Assembly (NCBI GenBank): GCA_900772845.1
Contig: CAAGSD010000102.1
Coordinates: 1 to 28,330, forward strand
Source: Lachnospiraceae bacterium
GTDB lineage: Bacteria > Bacillota > Clostridia > Lachnospirales > Lachnospiraceae
Direction of reading: 5' to 3'
Length of the DNA stretch: 28,330 bases
Numbering within the stretch: the first letter of the stretch is position 1; the number at the start of each line of letters is the position of its first letter. The notes under the pieces were generated by a model, which searched no databases, was not told the DNA's origin, and saw nothing but the letters and a program-made list of their open reading frames with translations. This document shows, one piece after another, positions 22,898-28,330 of the stretch. The position numbers and the translations under genes were made by a program.

Positions 22898-23944
22898 ATG
22901 CCATATAACGTACGTCTTAAAAAGTATAAAAATGGTACTTTTCAGTTGACGTATTATCATCGGGCTATCAGGACCAAAGATGATTATTGGCGACCATATA
23001 ACCTTCCCGATCTCCATACCACTGACTATGATGAGGACGAAGAGGAATTTGATATTGATAAATGGATTGAATTAAAACAATCCTCACCCTTTGATATGTC
23101 ATATGATCCTCTGCAGGTTACAGAAATAGGGTCAGAGGTGGATGATGAGGTTGATGAAGCCATTGATCTGGAAGAGGAATACATTTCACCAGAAGAAGCT
23201 GCCAACCGTAGAGAGCGATCACTGATATCATCATTGAACCGCTCAAAGCGTATGATCTATGACTATGGCAGAGCAAATAAGTGGGAATGGTTTTTTACTC
23301 TTACTTTTGATCCTGTGGATCATTTCGATGAATTCAACTTTTCGGAATCGAAAAAGAAAGTATCGAACTGGTTTCACAACATCAAGAAAAAATGCCCGAA
23401 GTTAAAGGCACTGATTGTACCAGAGCAACATAAGTCCGGTGCCTGGCATTTTCACGCGCTGGTCTCGAATGTTGATGAATTGACTTTTGAAAAGGCAGTG
23501 AATAACCAAAAGTTTCGTAAGGATAAAAATGGTGAAGTGATGCTCAATAAAAAAGGAGAGCCTGTCCCTAATAAATATTTTGGCGAATACTTAAGGACAA
23601 GCTATCCAGACGGTGAGTACATATATAACATCAAAGAATACCGAAACGGATATACTACTGCAACTAAAATAACTGATACATACAAAGCTGTTTCATATAT
23701 CGTCAAGTACATTACAAAGGATTTATGTGAATGCACTTTCGGTAAGCAGCGTTACCTTGTTACTAAAAACCTTGATCTGCCTGAAAGAACCCTTGGTTTC
23801 TGTGAGCCTAAAAACCTGATGGATGCTCTTCAATTTGTAGAATACAAGTTCGGTGTGCATTTGTCAATAGATTGCATAAAAACCTACAAGGTGGATGTTC
23901 CCAACTACTCAAACCGGGTGTCTGTGTTTGAGTTCAATGTGTAA
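22898..23944 (+). CDS. HUH rolling-circle replication initiation protein
   Basis: A 348-aa endonuclease of the rolling-circle Rep superfamily (filamentous/microviral type). Motif I is FTLTF (133-137); motif II HFH (184-186) binds the metal ion; motif III YIVKYITK (267-274) supplies the nicking Tyr (Tyr267 or Tyr271). It should nick the plus strand at the double-strand origin, stay attached and rejoin the displaced circle. The N-terminal 115 residues, with the acidic run DYDEDEEEFDID, are an extension of unknown role. GAGGT lies 8 nt upstream. Hairpin B begins 1 nt after the stop. Confidence 0.88.
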   Translation: MPYNVRLKKYKNGTFQLTYYHRAIRTKDDYWRPYNLPDLHTTDYDEDEEEFDIDKWIELKQSSPFDMSYDPLQVTEIGSEVDDEVDEAIDLEEEYISPEEAANRRERSLISSLNRSKRMIYDYGRANKWEWFFTLTFDPVDHFDEFNFSESKKKVSNWFHNIKKKCPKLKALIVPEQHKSGAWHFHALVSNVDELTFEKAVNNQKFRKDKNGEVMLNKKGEPVPNKYFGEYLRTSYPDGEYIYNIKEYRNGYTTATKITDTYKAVSYIVKYITKDLCECTFGKQRYLVTKNLDLPERTLGFCEPKNLMDALQFVEYKFGVHLSIDCIKTYKVDVPNYSNRVSVFEFNV

Positions 23945-23945
23945 G

Positions 23946-23999
23946 TGTATCTCAGAAGATCTTCCGGGTTCGGAAAAGTTGCAGCGGATTTGAGATACA
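23946..23999. repeat. Hairpin repeat B (54-nt class)
   Basis: TGTATCTCA and TGAGATACA end a 54-nt unit whose core AGATCTTCCGG...GTTGCAGCGGATT is shared with copy C and, less exactly, D. It lies between the replication gene and the next ribosome binding site. Confidence 0.9.
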
Positions 24000-24016
24000 A
24001 TCGTCGGAGGTGTCTA

Positions 24017-24247
24017 ATGGAATTATTACAATTATTGGATTTATTGTTTTTTGGCATTTTTGTATTGTTGCCCCTTCTCATTTTTTGCTGGATAGATGAT
24101 TTGTTTCATATTTGCAGAAAGATAGGCATGTTATATTTTTCTGTTCTTTATTCTTTTCTTTTGATTTTGGTTTTTGGTATTGGTTTTATTTTGGAGGTAC
24201 ATGGTGTATGGAAGTCTGTATCTATATATGTGTTGCAGCTGTTATAG
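24017..24247 (+). CDS. Multi-span phage membrane protein, cassette copy 1
   Basis: A 76-aa, very hydrophobic protein with two to three membrane helices and GGAGGTG 6 nt upstream. It ends HGVWKSVSIYVLQLL, matching HGIWEFVSVYVLQLL at the end of the 24316..24522 product, so the two are cassette duplicates. Hairpin B precedes it and hairpin C starts right at its stop codon. Function unknown. Confidence 0.65.
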   Translation: MELLQLLDLLFFGIFVLLPLLIFCWIDDLFHICRKIGMLYFSVLYSFLLILVFGIGFILEVHGVWKSVSIYVLQLL

Positions 24248-24303
24248 GTATCTCAAAAGATCTTCCGGATCCGGGAAAGCTGCAACGGATTTGGGATACA
24301 TAA
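24208..24303 (+). pseudogene. Truncated cassette copy of the membrane/coiled-coil gene
   Basis: MEVCIYICVAAVIG matches the start of the 24480..24677 product (MGICICICITAIII), with an equivalent GGAGG upstream, but the frame then runs into hairpin C and ends after 31 codons. The coiled-coil half is missing. It appears to be a remnant of a duplicated gene cut off at the repeat. Confidence 0.6.
24247..24300. repeat. Hairpin repeat C (54-nt class)
   Basis: GTATCTCA pairs with TGGGATAC (one G-T) around a core nearly identical to copy B (AAGATCTTCCGGATCCGGGA, then CTGCAACGGATT). It abuts the TAG of the preceding gene and interrupts the cassette copy at 24208. Confidence 0.88.
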
Positions 24304-24315
24304 TAGGGGGCGTTT

Positions 24316-24522
24316 ATGAAGATATGTTTGATTGTTTTTTATTTTATAGTTTGTATTATATCCTCGCTTGATACTCTTTATGGCATGAAACTTTTAGGAA
24401 AAGTTGAAGGCGTTTTGTTGTTTTTGTTTTCTGTTGATGTGTTCGTTTTAATTTATTTTGTTTTGGAGGATCATGGCATATGGGAATTTGTATCTGTATA
24501 TGTATTACAGCTATTATCATAA
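24316..24522 (+). CDS. Multi-span phage membrane protein, cassette copy 2
   Basis: A 68-aa protein with two predicted membrane helices (about 3-18 and 32-50), and AGGGGG 6 nt upstream. Its C-terminal third closely matches the copy at 24017..24247; the N-terminal part has diverged. It overlaps the start of the coiled-coil gene by 43 nt, as in copy 1. Function unknown. Confidence 0.65.
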   Translation: MKICLIVFYFIVCIISSLDTLYGMKLLGKVEGVLLFLFSVDVFVLIYFVLEDHGIWEFVSVYVLQLLS

Positions 24523-24677
24523 CCTTGATAGGTGCTGGCTGTTATTATTTGGAGAATCGTTCTATGCAAGATCAGGAAGCTACTATGGATCTGTGGACAC
24601 AGCTCCGGGAGCTTCGCATTAAGTGTAATGATCTGGAACAGCAACTAAAAGATCTGAAAGAGAGGTGTAGTAATTGA
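24480..24677 (+). CDS. Small phage protein with N-terminal helix and coiled coil
   Basis: A 65-aa protein: membrane helix at about 2-22 (Cys/Ile-rich), then a heptad-like segment LWTQLRELRIKCNDLEQQLKDLKERC (about 38-63) that should form a coiled coil. GGAGG lies about 10 nt upstream. The outline resembles small spanin- or holin-like proteins, but filamentous phages do not lyse their host, so another membrane role is more likely. Confidence 0.62.
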   Translation: MGICICICITAIIITLIGAGCYYLENRSMQDQEATMDLWTQLRELRIKCNDLEQQLKDLKERCSN

Positions 24678-24859
24678 ACCTTTATTATCTGAATCAAGAA
24701 GTGAATCGGCTCCGGCTGTCTGCCAAGGAAAATATGTATTCCCGATGGAAGCTGGGAGAGTTACTTGCAAAAGCTGATTCTGACGGCCTGCATATCCAAC
24801 AGGATAGATCTACTGGTCATATTACCATAACCGGAGGAGGCAAGTATGGTACTTACTGA
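24674..24859 (+). CDS. Small phage protein before the integrase (TTG start)
   Basis: A 61-aa protein starting at TTG 24674, overlapping the previous stop by 4 nt, with AGAGGTG upstream. It has a helical basic N-terminal half (NQEVNRLRLSAKENMYSRWKL) and a Thr/Gly-rich C-terminus. It overlaps the integrase start by 14 nt. Genes here sometimes encode excisionases, but no winged-helix motif is apparent. Confidence 0.5.
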   Translation: MNLYYLNQEVNRLRLSAKENMYSRWKLGELLAKADSDGLHIQQDRSTGHITITGGGKYGTY

Positions 24860-25796
24860 AGCTCGCGATCTGTTTCTGAATGATCGTGAAACTTATTGTT
24901 CTGATAAGACTGTTAAGAACTATCGGAACAATCTTGGTTATTTTTTTAATTTTGTTTCTGATCGTTTTCAGAAGGAACCTGATCAGATCACCCTTGAGGA
25001 AGTTGAAAAGCTGGATATTAACCAGTATTCAATTTATTTGAAAAATAAGATCCGCAATGATAATAATCCTAACTTTAAGGCAAAGGAGCCCAGGAAGATC
25101 TCTGCCAGGACCCGAAAAGACTATCTAAAAGATATGAAGTGCTTTTGGATGTTCTGTATTGATAATGGTTATTGTCAGGCGAACCCTTCGGAGCATTTGA
25201 AGCTTCCCAGAGCTTATGCGCGGATGGTCGAGCCGTTAACTGTTGATGAGGTGAATATTATTGATTCCTGTTATAGCATTAACAGTACTTTTGGATGCCG
25301 GAACCTTGCCATGATTCATTGTTTACTGGATGCCGGTATGCGTCCGGGAGAAGTTGTCCGTCTGAAGATCCAGGACTTACATTTTTCTGAAAGTTATTTT
25401 GTGATCCATTTTTCAAAAGGTGGAAAAAGCAGAATTGTTCCCATGGGACGAACCGTAAAGAAGTATCTGCAGTATTGGTTAGAAAAGCGTCCTGATTGTA
25501 GTCATGAATATGTATTCTGTGTTGAGAATGGTGATCCCCTTACCGGCAATGCTTTAAAGTGTGTGATTGATCGCTTGAAAGTATCTTCCGAAATTACCAG
25601 GTTGTTTCCATATCTGCTCCGGCATACATTTGGTACCAGCTTCTGCCTTGGTGGTGGTAATCTGGAGATCCTGCGGTTGTATATGGGTCATAGTTCCATA
25701 GAGACTACTCAGGGATATTTACATCTGGCTGATAACCTGCGGTTCTGTAACAATATTTATCATTTGGATCCTATTTTCTTTGTGAAAGCTTATTGA
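24846..25796 (+). CDS. Tyrosine recombinase (phage integrase)
   Basis: A 316-aa XerD-type recombinase that should insert the phage into, and excise it from, the tRNA-Arg gene. The N-terminal SAM-like DNA-binding domain spans about 1-105; the catalytic domain contains Arg166 (GMRPGEV), the beta-hairpin Lys of KGGKSR (191-196), the LLRH box (Arg259), GHSS (His282) and the nucleophile Tyr291 (TTQGYLH). The first position of the usual HxxR is Tyr256 instead of His, a tolerated variation in some families. GGAGG lies about 7 nt upstream. It maps near the right attachment site. Confidence 0.92.
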   Translation: MVLTEARDLFLNDRETYCSDKTVKNYRNNLGYFFNFVSDRFQKEPDQITLEEVEKLDINQYSIYLKNKIRNDNNPNFKAKEPRKISARTRKDYLKDMKCFWMFCIDNGYCQANPSEHLKLPRAYARMVEPLTVDEVNIIDSCYSINSTFGCRNLAMIHCLLDAGMRPGEVVRLKIQDLHFSESYFVIHFSKGGKSRIVPMGRTVKKYLQYWLEKRPDCSHEYVFCVENGDPLTGNALKCVIDRLKVSSEITRLFPYLLRHTFGTSFCLGGGNLEILRLYMGHSSIETTQGYLHLADNLRFCNNIYHLDPIFFVKAY

Positions 25797-25808
25797 TGGA
25801 GGTGCGCT

Positions 25809-26006
25809 ATGGAAAAAGTAGAAATTAATGAGCAATGGAAGTTAGATGGTGATTGTTCTATATGTCGTAGAAGATCTTATTGCTCAAAGGTTTGTTCCCG
25901 TAATCGTAATAAAAGTTTGTCCGAACTTCATAACCTTTTTGCAAAATTAATGGTACAACGTTTGTTTGGAGGTGAATTTACTCATGATGAAGATAGTTCG
26001 TTGTAG
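25809..26006 (+). CDS. Small Cys-rich phage protein downstream of the integrase
   Basis: A 65-aa protein with CSICRRRSYCSKVC near residues 16-29, four Cys in a small zinc-finger-like knuckle. GGAGGTG lies 6 nt upstream, 13 nt after the integrase stop. Possibly a DNA-binding accessory or regulator of integration; not recognised. Confidence 0.58.
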   Translation: MEKVEINEQWKLDGDCSICRRRSYCSKVCSRNRNKSLSELHNLFAKLMVQRLFGGEFTHDEDSSL

Positions 26007-26163
26007 TGGAGAAGGTGCTAGTGCTTGTAAAAGATGTACTGATAACGGTAAGTGGAATATTACCTGGACTTGTTTTTTATATAAAATTGAAGGTTATGAA
26101 GGCTGTTATTGCGCTGATTGCGTAAAGGCTATTACAGGTCAGGAGGTATATCATGCTATATAA
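25984..26163 (+). CDS. Second small Cys-rich phage protein
   Basis: A 59-aa protein starting at 25984, 11 nt after GGAGGT; it overlaps the previous gene by 23 nt. Cysteines are arranged as C...CKRC...C...CYCADC, enough for one or two zinc sites. Function unknown. Confidence 0.52.
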   Translation: MMKIVRCSGEGASACKRCTDNGKWNITWTCFLYKIEGYEGCYCADCVKAITGQEVYHAI

Positions 26164-26497
26164 TCCCCGGAATTATCAGAAGAGTATTAACAAATCTATC
26201 CGGTTATCCCAACCTGTATATGACTACATCATGCAGACCCCCGGCGATGGTTTTAATCAAAAGTTTGAGAATATCATCATTGATGCCAAAGAGTCCGAAG
26301 CTAGGAGACAGGAAACTCTTAAAATATTGGATGATCGAATCGAAGATCTACAGGCAGACTATAATAGCTGCTATGATCAGCTTCGTAAACTGGAACCTTT
26401 GGTTCAGGCTGCATTACATATCAATTCTCTGATTAAAGGGTTTGATAGCTCTATTGGTAAGATTTTGGAGGATGCCCGGAATCGTGTATCTCAATAG
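26153..26497 (+). CDS. Ribbon-helix-helix-like protein with coiled coil
   Basis: A 114-aa protein. The N-terminal stretch KSIRLSQPVYDYI...GFNQKFENIIIDA resembles a ribbon-helix-helix DNA-binding fold, and the C-terminal two-thirds is a predicted coiled coil (EARRQETLKILDDRIEDLQ). AGGAGG lies 6 nt upstream. Its last residues (RVSQ) and stop are encoded inside hairpin D. It may bind near attR or the repeats; this is inference. Confidence 0.6.
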   Translation: MLYNPRNYQKSINKSIRLSQPVYDYIMQTPGDGFNQKFENIIIDAKESEARRQETLKILDDRIEDLQADYNSCYDQLRKLEPLVQAALHINSLIKGFDSSIGKILEDARNRVSQ

Positions 26498-26538
26498 ATC
26501 TTCAGGATCCTGGAAAACTGCAGTGAAAATGAGATACA
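26485..26538. repeat. Hairpin repeat D (54-nt class)
   Basis: TGTATCTCA/TGAGATACA with core ATAGATCTTCAGGATCCTGG and CTGCAG, homologous to B and C. Its left arm contains the end of the 26153..26497 gene. Confidence 0.88.
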
Positions 26539-26555
26539 ATACGTATTGTATCTCA
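26530..26555. repeat. 26-bp perfect palindrome joining repeats D and E
   Basis: TGAGATACAATAC (right arm of D) is followed at once by its exact reverse complement (left arm of E), centred on ACGT. Confidence 0.9.
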
Positions 26556-26612
26556 ATAGTTCTCCAGCTGCGTTCTGATCCCAGGAGCGCCGGTGTTTAT
26601 TTTGAGATACAA
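26546..26612. repeat. Hairpin repeat E (65-nt class)
   Basis: TTGTATCTCAA (26546-26556) and TTGAGATACAA (26602-26612) form an 11-bp perfect stem. Like copy A the core unit is 65 nt (26547-26611) and has CTGATCC at the same internal position. It is the last feature before attR. Confidence 0.88.
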
Positions 26613-26630
26613 GAATAATTTCATAGGAAT

Positions 26631-26712
26631 ACACAAAAACCCCGGAGACATCATCTCCGGGGCCTTAGATGTACGTGACAGGATTCGAACCCACGACCTT
26701 CTGGTCCGTAGC
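26631..26712. repeat. Right attachment repeat (attR)
   Basis: 82 bp matching 15552-15633 at 81 positions. It contains the element-borne terminator and the 3' part of the restored tRNA-Arg(ACG), reaching into its anticodon arm. Confidence 0.93.
26635..26664 (-). terminator. Terminator of tRNA-Arg(ACG)
   Basis: CCCCGGAGA-TGATG-TCTCCGGGG followed by TTTTT on the minus strand. A duplicate copy stands at 15556-15585. Confidence 0.85.
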
Positions 26713-26743
26713 CAGACGCTCTATCCAGCTGAGCTACACGTAC
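26670..26743 (-). tRNA. tRNA-Arg (anticodon ACG), phage integration target
   Basis: Acceptor GTACGTG/CACGTAC, anticodon arm TCTGG-CTACGGA-CCAGA giving ACG, T arm GTGGGTTCGAATCCTGT, discriminator A. The gene is complete: its 5' part is host sequence and its 3' part was brought by the element. Confidence 0.96.
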
Positions 26744-26773
26744 ATTTACAGGTTTTCGCCTGCAACAGTATGT

Positions 26774-26802
26774 ATTGTAACCGCTGCAGGCGAAAATGTC
26801 AA
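26774..26802 (-). promoter_or_regulatory. Promoter of tRNA-Arg(ACG) inside an inverted repeat
   Basis: On the minus strand TTGACA (26797-26802), a 17-bp spacer and TACAAT (26774-26779). The -10 is flanked by perfect 12-bp inverted repeats TTTTCGCCTGCA (26753-26764) and TGCAGGCGAAAA (26785-26796). Confidence 0.85.
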
Positions 26803-26820
26803 TAGAATTTTTCTAATTTT

Positions 26821-27111
26821 TTAAACAATTTTATTTTCGACCTGTTTTTCTGACGTTTGTACCGCTTTTACATCATACTTTTCCAGGATGGTCTGCTTGA
26901 ATTCTTCGTAATTGTCTTCATCATCATAGCAGCCATATTCGATCTCCAGTGGTTCCTCCGTCTTCATCAGGAGCATTCCCAGAATGGACTTGGCATCCGT
27001 GCTCATCTTATGCACCCGGATGTCGATGGCATCATCGAATTCATTGCAGGTATCCACAAAACGTCTGATATCATCCTCCGAATGGAAGGTAATAAATAAT
27101 TTTTCTCTCAT
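26821..27111 (-). CDS. HPr-like small protein
   Basis: A 96-aa protein; the start at 27111 is preferred to 27153 because the shorter form begins with the first beta strand and has GAGG just upstream. The stretch DIRVHKMSTDAKSILGMLLM resembles the second helix and serine-46 region of HPr, the phosphocarrier of the sugar phosphotransferase system. The usual GLHARPA active-site loop with His15 is absent at the N-terminus, so it is probably not a phosphocarrier in the classic sense. It may be regulatory. The gene sits between pyrF and the tRNA. Confidence 0.65.
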   Translation of the reverse strand: MREKLFITFHSEDDIRRFVDTCNEFDDAIDIRVHKMSTDAKSILGMLLMKTEEPLEIEYGCYDDEDNYEEFKQTILEKYDVKAVQTSEKQVENKIV

Positions 27112-27221
27112 CCTCTGTTCTCCCATCTGTCCGCTTGCGGACACCCCATACATTTGTATATTATGCCGTCAAACACATAAGCCTATCCCCACGCACCGGT
27201 CATGCGGGGACGTGCACATCT

Positions 27222-28148
27222 TTAGCGTGCTGCCAGCGCCTGTGCGATGTCTTCACGCATATCCAGTACTGCCGCACGGGAAGCATCTGCATAATTCTGC
27301 TCACCAAACTGTGCGTATTTCTCCTGCTGGTATGCAGCAATGATACCACGGGAGGAGTTGATAATGGCACCCAGTCCGTCCTCATTGAAGAAGTGTACCA
27401 GATCTGCGCCCTTACCGCCCTGTGCGCCGTACCCCGGCACCAGAATAAATGCCTTGGGCATTACTTTACGCAGTACTCTGCCCTGCTCAGGATAGGTTGC
27501 TCCTACTACTGCACCTACATAGCTGTAGGAATCACCCATACAGTCAGCTCCCCAGGCTGCTACCTTTTCTCCTACCAGCTCATACAGAGGTCTGCCGTTC
27601 ACCAGCTGATCCTGGAACTCGCCGCTGCTGGGATTGGAAGTCTTCACCAATACAAAAATGCCCTTTTTCTCTTCCTTACAGATCTTCACAAAAGGATTCA
27701 CACCGTCGGATCCCAGATAAGGATTCACGGTCACGAAATCCTCATCAAAACCGTAATAGCTCTTGCTGCCTACCTGTACTTTGCCCAGATGTCCTACTGC
27801 GTATGCTTCGGAAGTGGATCCGATATCGCCGCGCTTGATATCGCCGATGACGATCAGTCCTTTTTCTTTACAATAATCCACGGTCTTCTTAAATGCCACC
27901 ATGCCGGGAATACCGAACTGCTCATACATTGCCACCTGAGGCTTCACAGCCGGTACCAGATCATAAATAGCGTCCACAATGCCCTTGTTGTACTGCCAGA
28001 TGGCCTCTGCAGCGCCTTCCAGCGTCTCACCGTATTCGGCAAATGCTGCTTTCTTAATATATTCCGGCACGAATTTCATCATAGGATCCAGTCCTACCAC
28101 GATCGGTGCGTTAGTTTCTTTGATGCGGGCGATCAGCTCGTTGATCAT
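27222..28148 (-). CDS. pyrF: Orotidine 5'-phosphate decarboxylase
   Basis: A 308-aa cytoplasmic enzyme of the longer (type 2) OMP decarboxylase family that converts OMP to UMP, the last step of de novo pyrimidine synthesis. VGLDPMMKF carries the substrate-binding Asp near residue 20, GDIKRGDIGSTSEAY contains the catalytic Asp-Lys-Asp array, and PGYGAQGGKG is the phosphate-binding loop. GGAGG lies just before the start. No other pyr gene is in view; a terminator separates it from the gene to the right. Confidence 0.95.
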   Translation of the reverse strand: MINELIARIKETNAPIVVGLDPMMKFVPEYIKKAAFAEYGETLEGAAEAIWQYNKGIVDAIYDLVPAVKPQVAMYEQFGIPGMVAFKKTVDYCKEKGLIVIGDIKRGDIGSTSEAYAVGHLGKVQVGSKSYYGFDEDFVTVNPYLGSDGVNPFVKICKEEKKGIFVLVKTSNPSSGEFQDQLVNGRPLYELVGEKVAAWGADCMGDSYSYVGAVVGATYPEQGRVLRKVMPKAFILVPGYGAQGGKGADLVHFFNEDGLGAIINSSRGIIAAYQQEKYAQFGEQNYADASRAAVLDMREDIAQALAAR

Positions 28149-28230
28149 TTTTCCTCCGTTCTGCCATAACCTCTTGTCATGACCTCATTTATTTTGAATC
28201 GATCATCCTGTACTCGCCGGATGACCGCAG

Positions 28231-28258
28231 AAAAAGGCACCGCCTTCGGGCGATGCCT
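28231..28258 (-). terminator. Terminator of the gene at the right edge
   Basis: On the minus strand GGCATCGCC-CGAA-GGCGGTGCC (one wobble pair) is followed by TTTTT, 12 bp after the stop of the partial gene. Confidence 0.85.
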
Positions 28259-28270
28259 CCTGACCTGTTT

Positions 28271-28330
28271 CTATTCTACCCCAACTAATGTCAGTTGGTC
28301 AACGTACTTCTTGATATTTGAAGCATTTAC
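28271..28330 (-). CDS. C-terminal end of an unidentified gene
   Basis: The last 19 codons, ending SNIKKYVDQLTLVGVE and TAG, run off the right edge. The downstream terminator supports a real gene end. Too short to identify. Confidence 0.5.
   Translation of the reverse strand, partial: VNASNIKKYVDQLTLVGVE

Larger units (their letters stand above)
15634..26712. mobile_element. Integrated filamentous phage (inovirus) of a Gram-positive host, 11,079 bp
   Basis: The repeat offset gives an excised circle of 11,079 bp. Most of its genes run on the plus strand, against the all-minus host flanks, and are more T-rich. Gene content is a temperate inovirus: repressor, SSB-like protein, tiny membrane proteins, pIII-like protein with Gly-rich linker, Zot-type ATPase, HUH replication protein, tyrosine integrase. 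There is no secretin, portal, terminase or tail gene, which excludes a tailed phage and suits export through a single membrane. All core genes look intact, so it may be active. Confidence 0.9.

Noticed and set aside
21073..26612. CRISPR array
   Set aside because: The five repeats are irregularly spaced, palindromic as whole units and lie at gene ends; there are no spacers or cas genes.
15634..26712. Integrative conjugative element or plasmid
   Set aside because: No relaxase, coupling protein or type IV secretion genes; the Zot-type ATPase with pIII-like and coat-like genes fits a filamentous phage better.
27186..27211. Hairpin after pyrF (TCCCC...GGGGA) as a terminator
   Set aside because: The stem is imperfect and lacks a T-run on the minus strand, so it is left unassigned.

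Overview
The window comes from a low-to-mid GC Firmicute, most likely a gut Lachnospiraceae (Clostridia). The pointers are a YesM/YesN two-component system with sugar-binding lipoproteins, strong AGGAGG ribosome binding sites, tRNA genes without encoded CCA, TTGACA/TATAAT promoters, a DUF1700/HAAS-type protein and a likely sigma-G spore promoter. All host genes are on the minus strand.

Host left part (1-15550): two sugar-binding lipoproteins follow a three-gene sensing operon (membrane-anchored sugar-binding protein, LytS/YesM-type histidine kinase, AraC-type response regulator), resembling the XylFII-LytS xylose-sensing arrangement. Then come 4-alpha-glucanotransferase, tRNA-Val and tRNA-Leu, a MATE exporter, a tRNA cluster (Pro, Arg, His, Gln, Lys), a YfcE-type phosphoesterase, an RdgB-type XTP/dITP pyrophosphatase, an amidase_3 protein that has lost most catalytic residues, a THUMP-type rRNA methyltransferase, a tiny Asn/Gln-rich protein behind a sigma-G-like promoter, a 152-bp highly folded element and a HAAS/DUF1700-type membrane protein.

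Integrated element (about 15634-26712, 11,079 bp): this is the standout. It lies between 82-bp direct repeats (one mismatch) made of the 3' part of tRNA-Arg(ACG) plus its terminator. Inside is the gene plan of a filamentous single-stranded DNA phage (inovirus, Tubulavirales) adapted to a single-membrane host: Xre repressor and divergent switch, a small SSB-like protein, a run of very small membrane proteins including coat candidates, a 663-aa pIII-like adsorption protein with signal peptide, Gly-rich linker and C-terminal membrane anchor, a Zot/pI-type assembly ATPase, an HUH rolling-circle replication protein, and a tyrosine integrase. No secretin (pIV) is seen, which fits a host without an outer membrane. 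Two hairpin-rich noncoding gaps (21489-21800 and 22735-22897) are candidates for replication origin and packaging signal.

Five hairpins of an unfamiliar family (ends TGTATCTCA and TGAGATACA, in 54-nt and 65-nt classes) sit at or just after stop codons inside the element, and one lies at the break of a duplicated membrane-gene cassette.

Host right part (26670-28330): the restored tRNA-Arg(ACG) with a strong promoter, an HPr-like protein lacking the usual active-site His, pyrF, a terminator and the last 19 codons of an unidentified gene.
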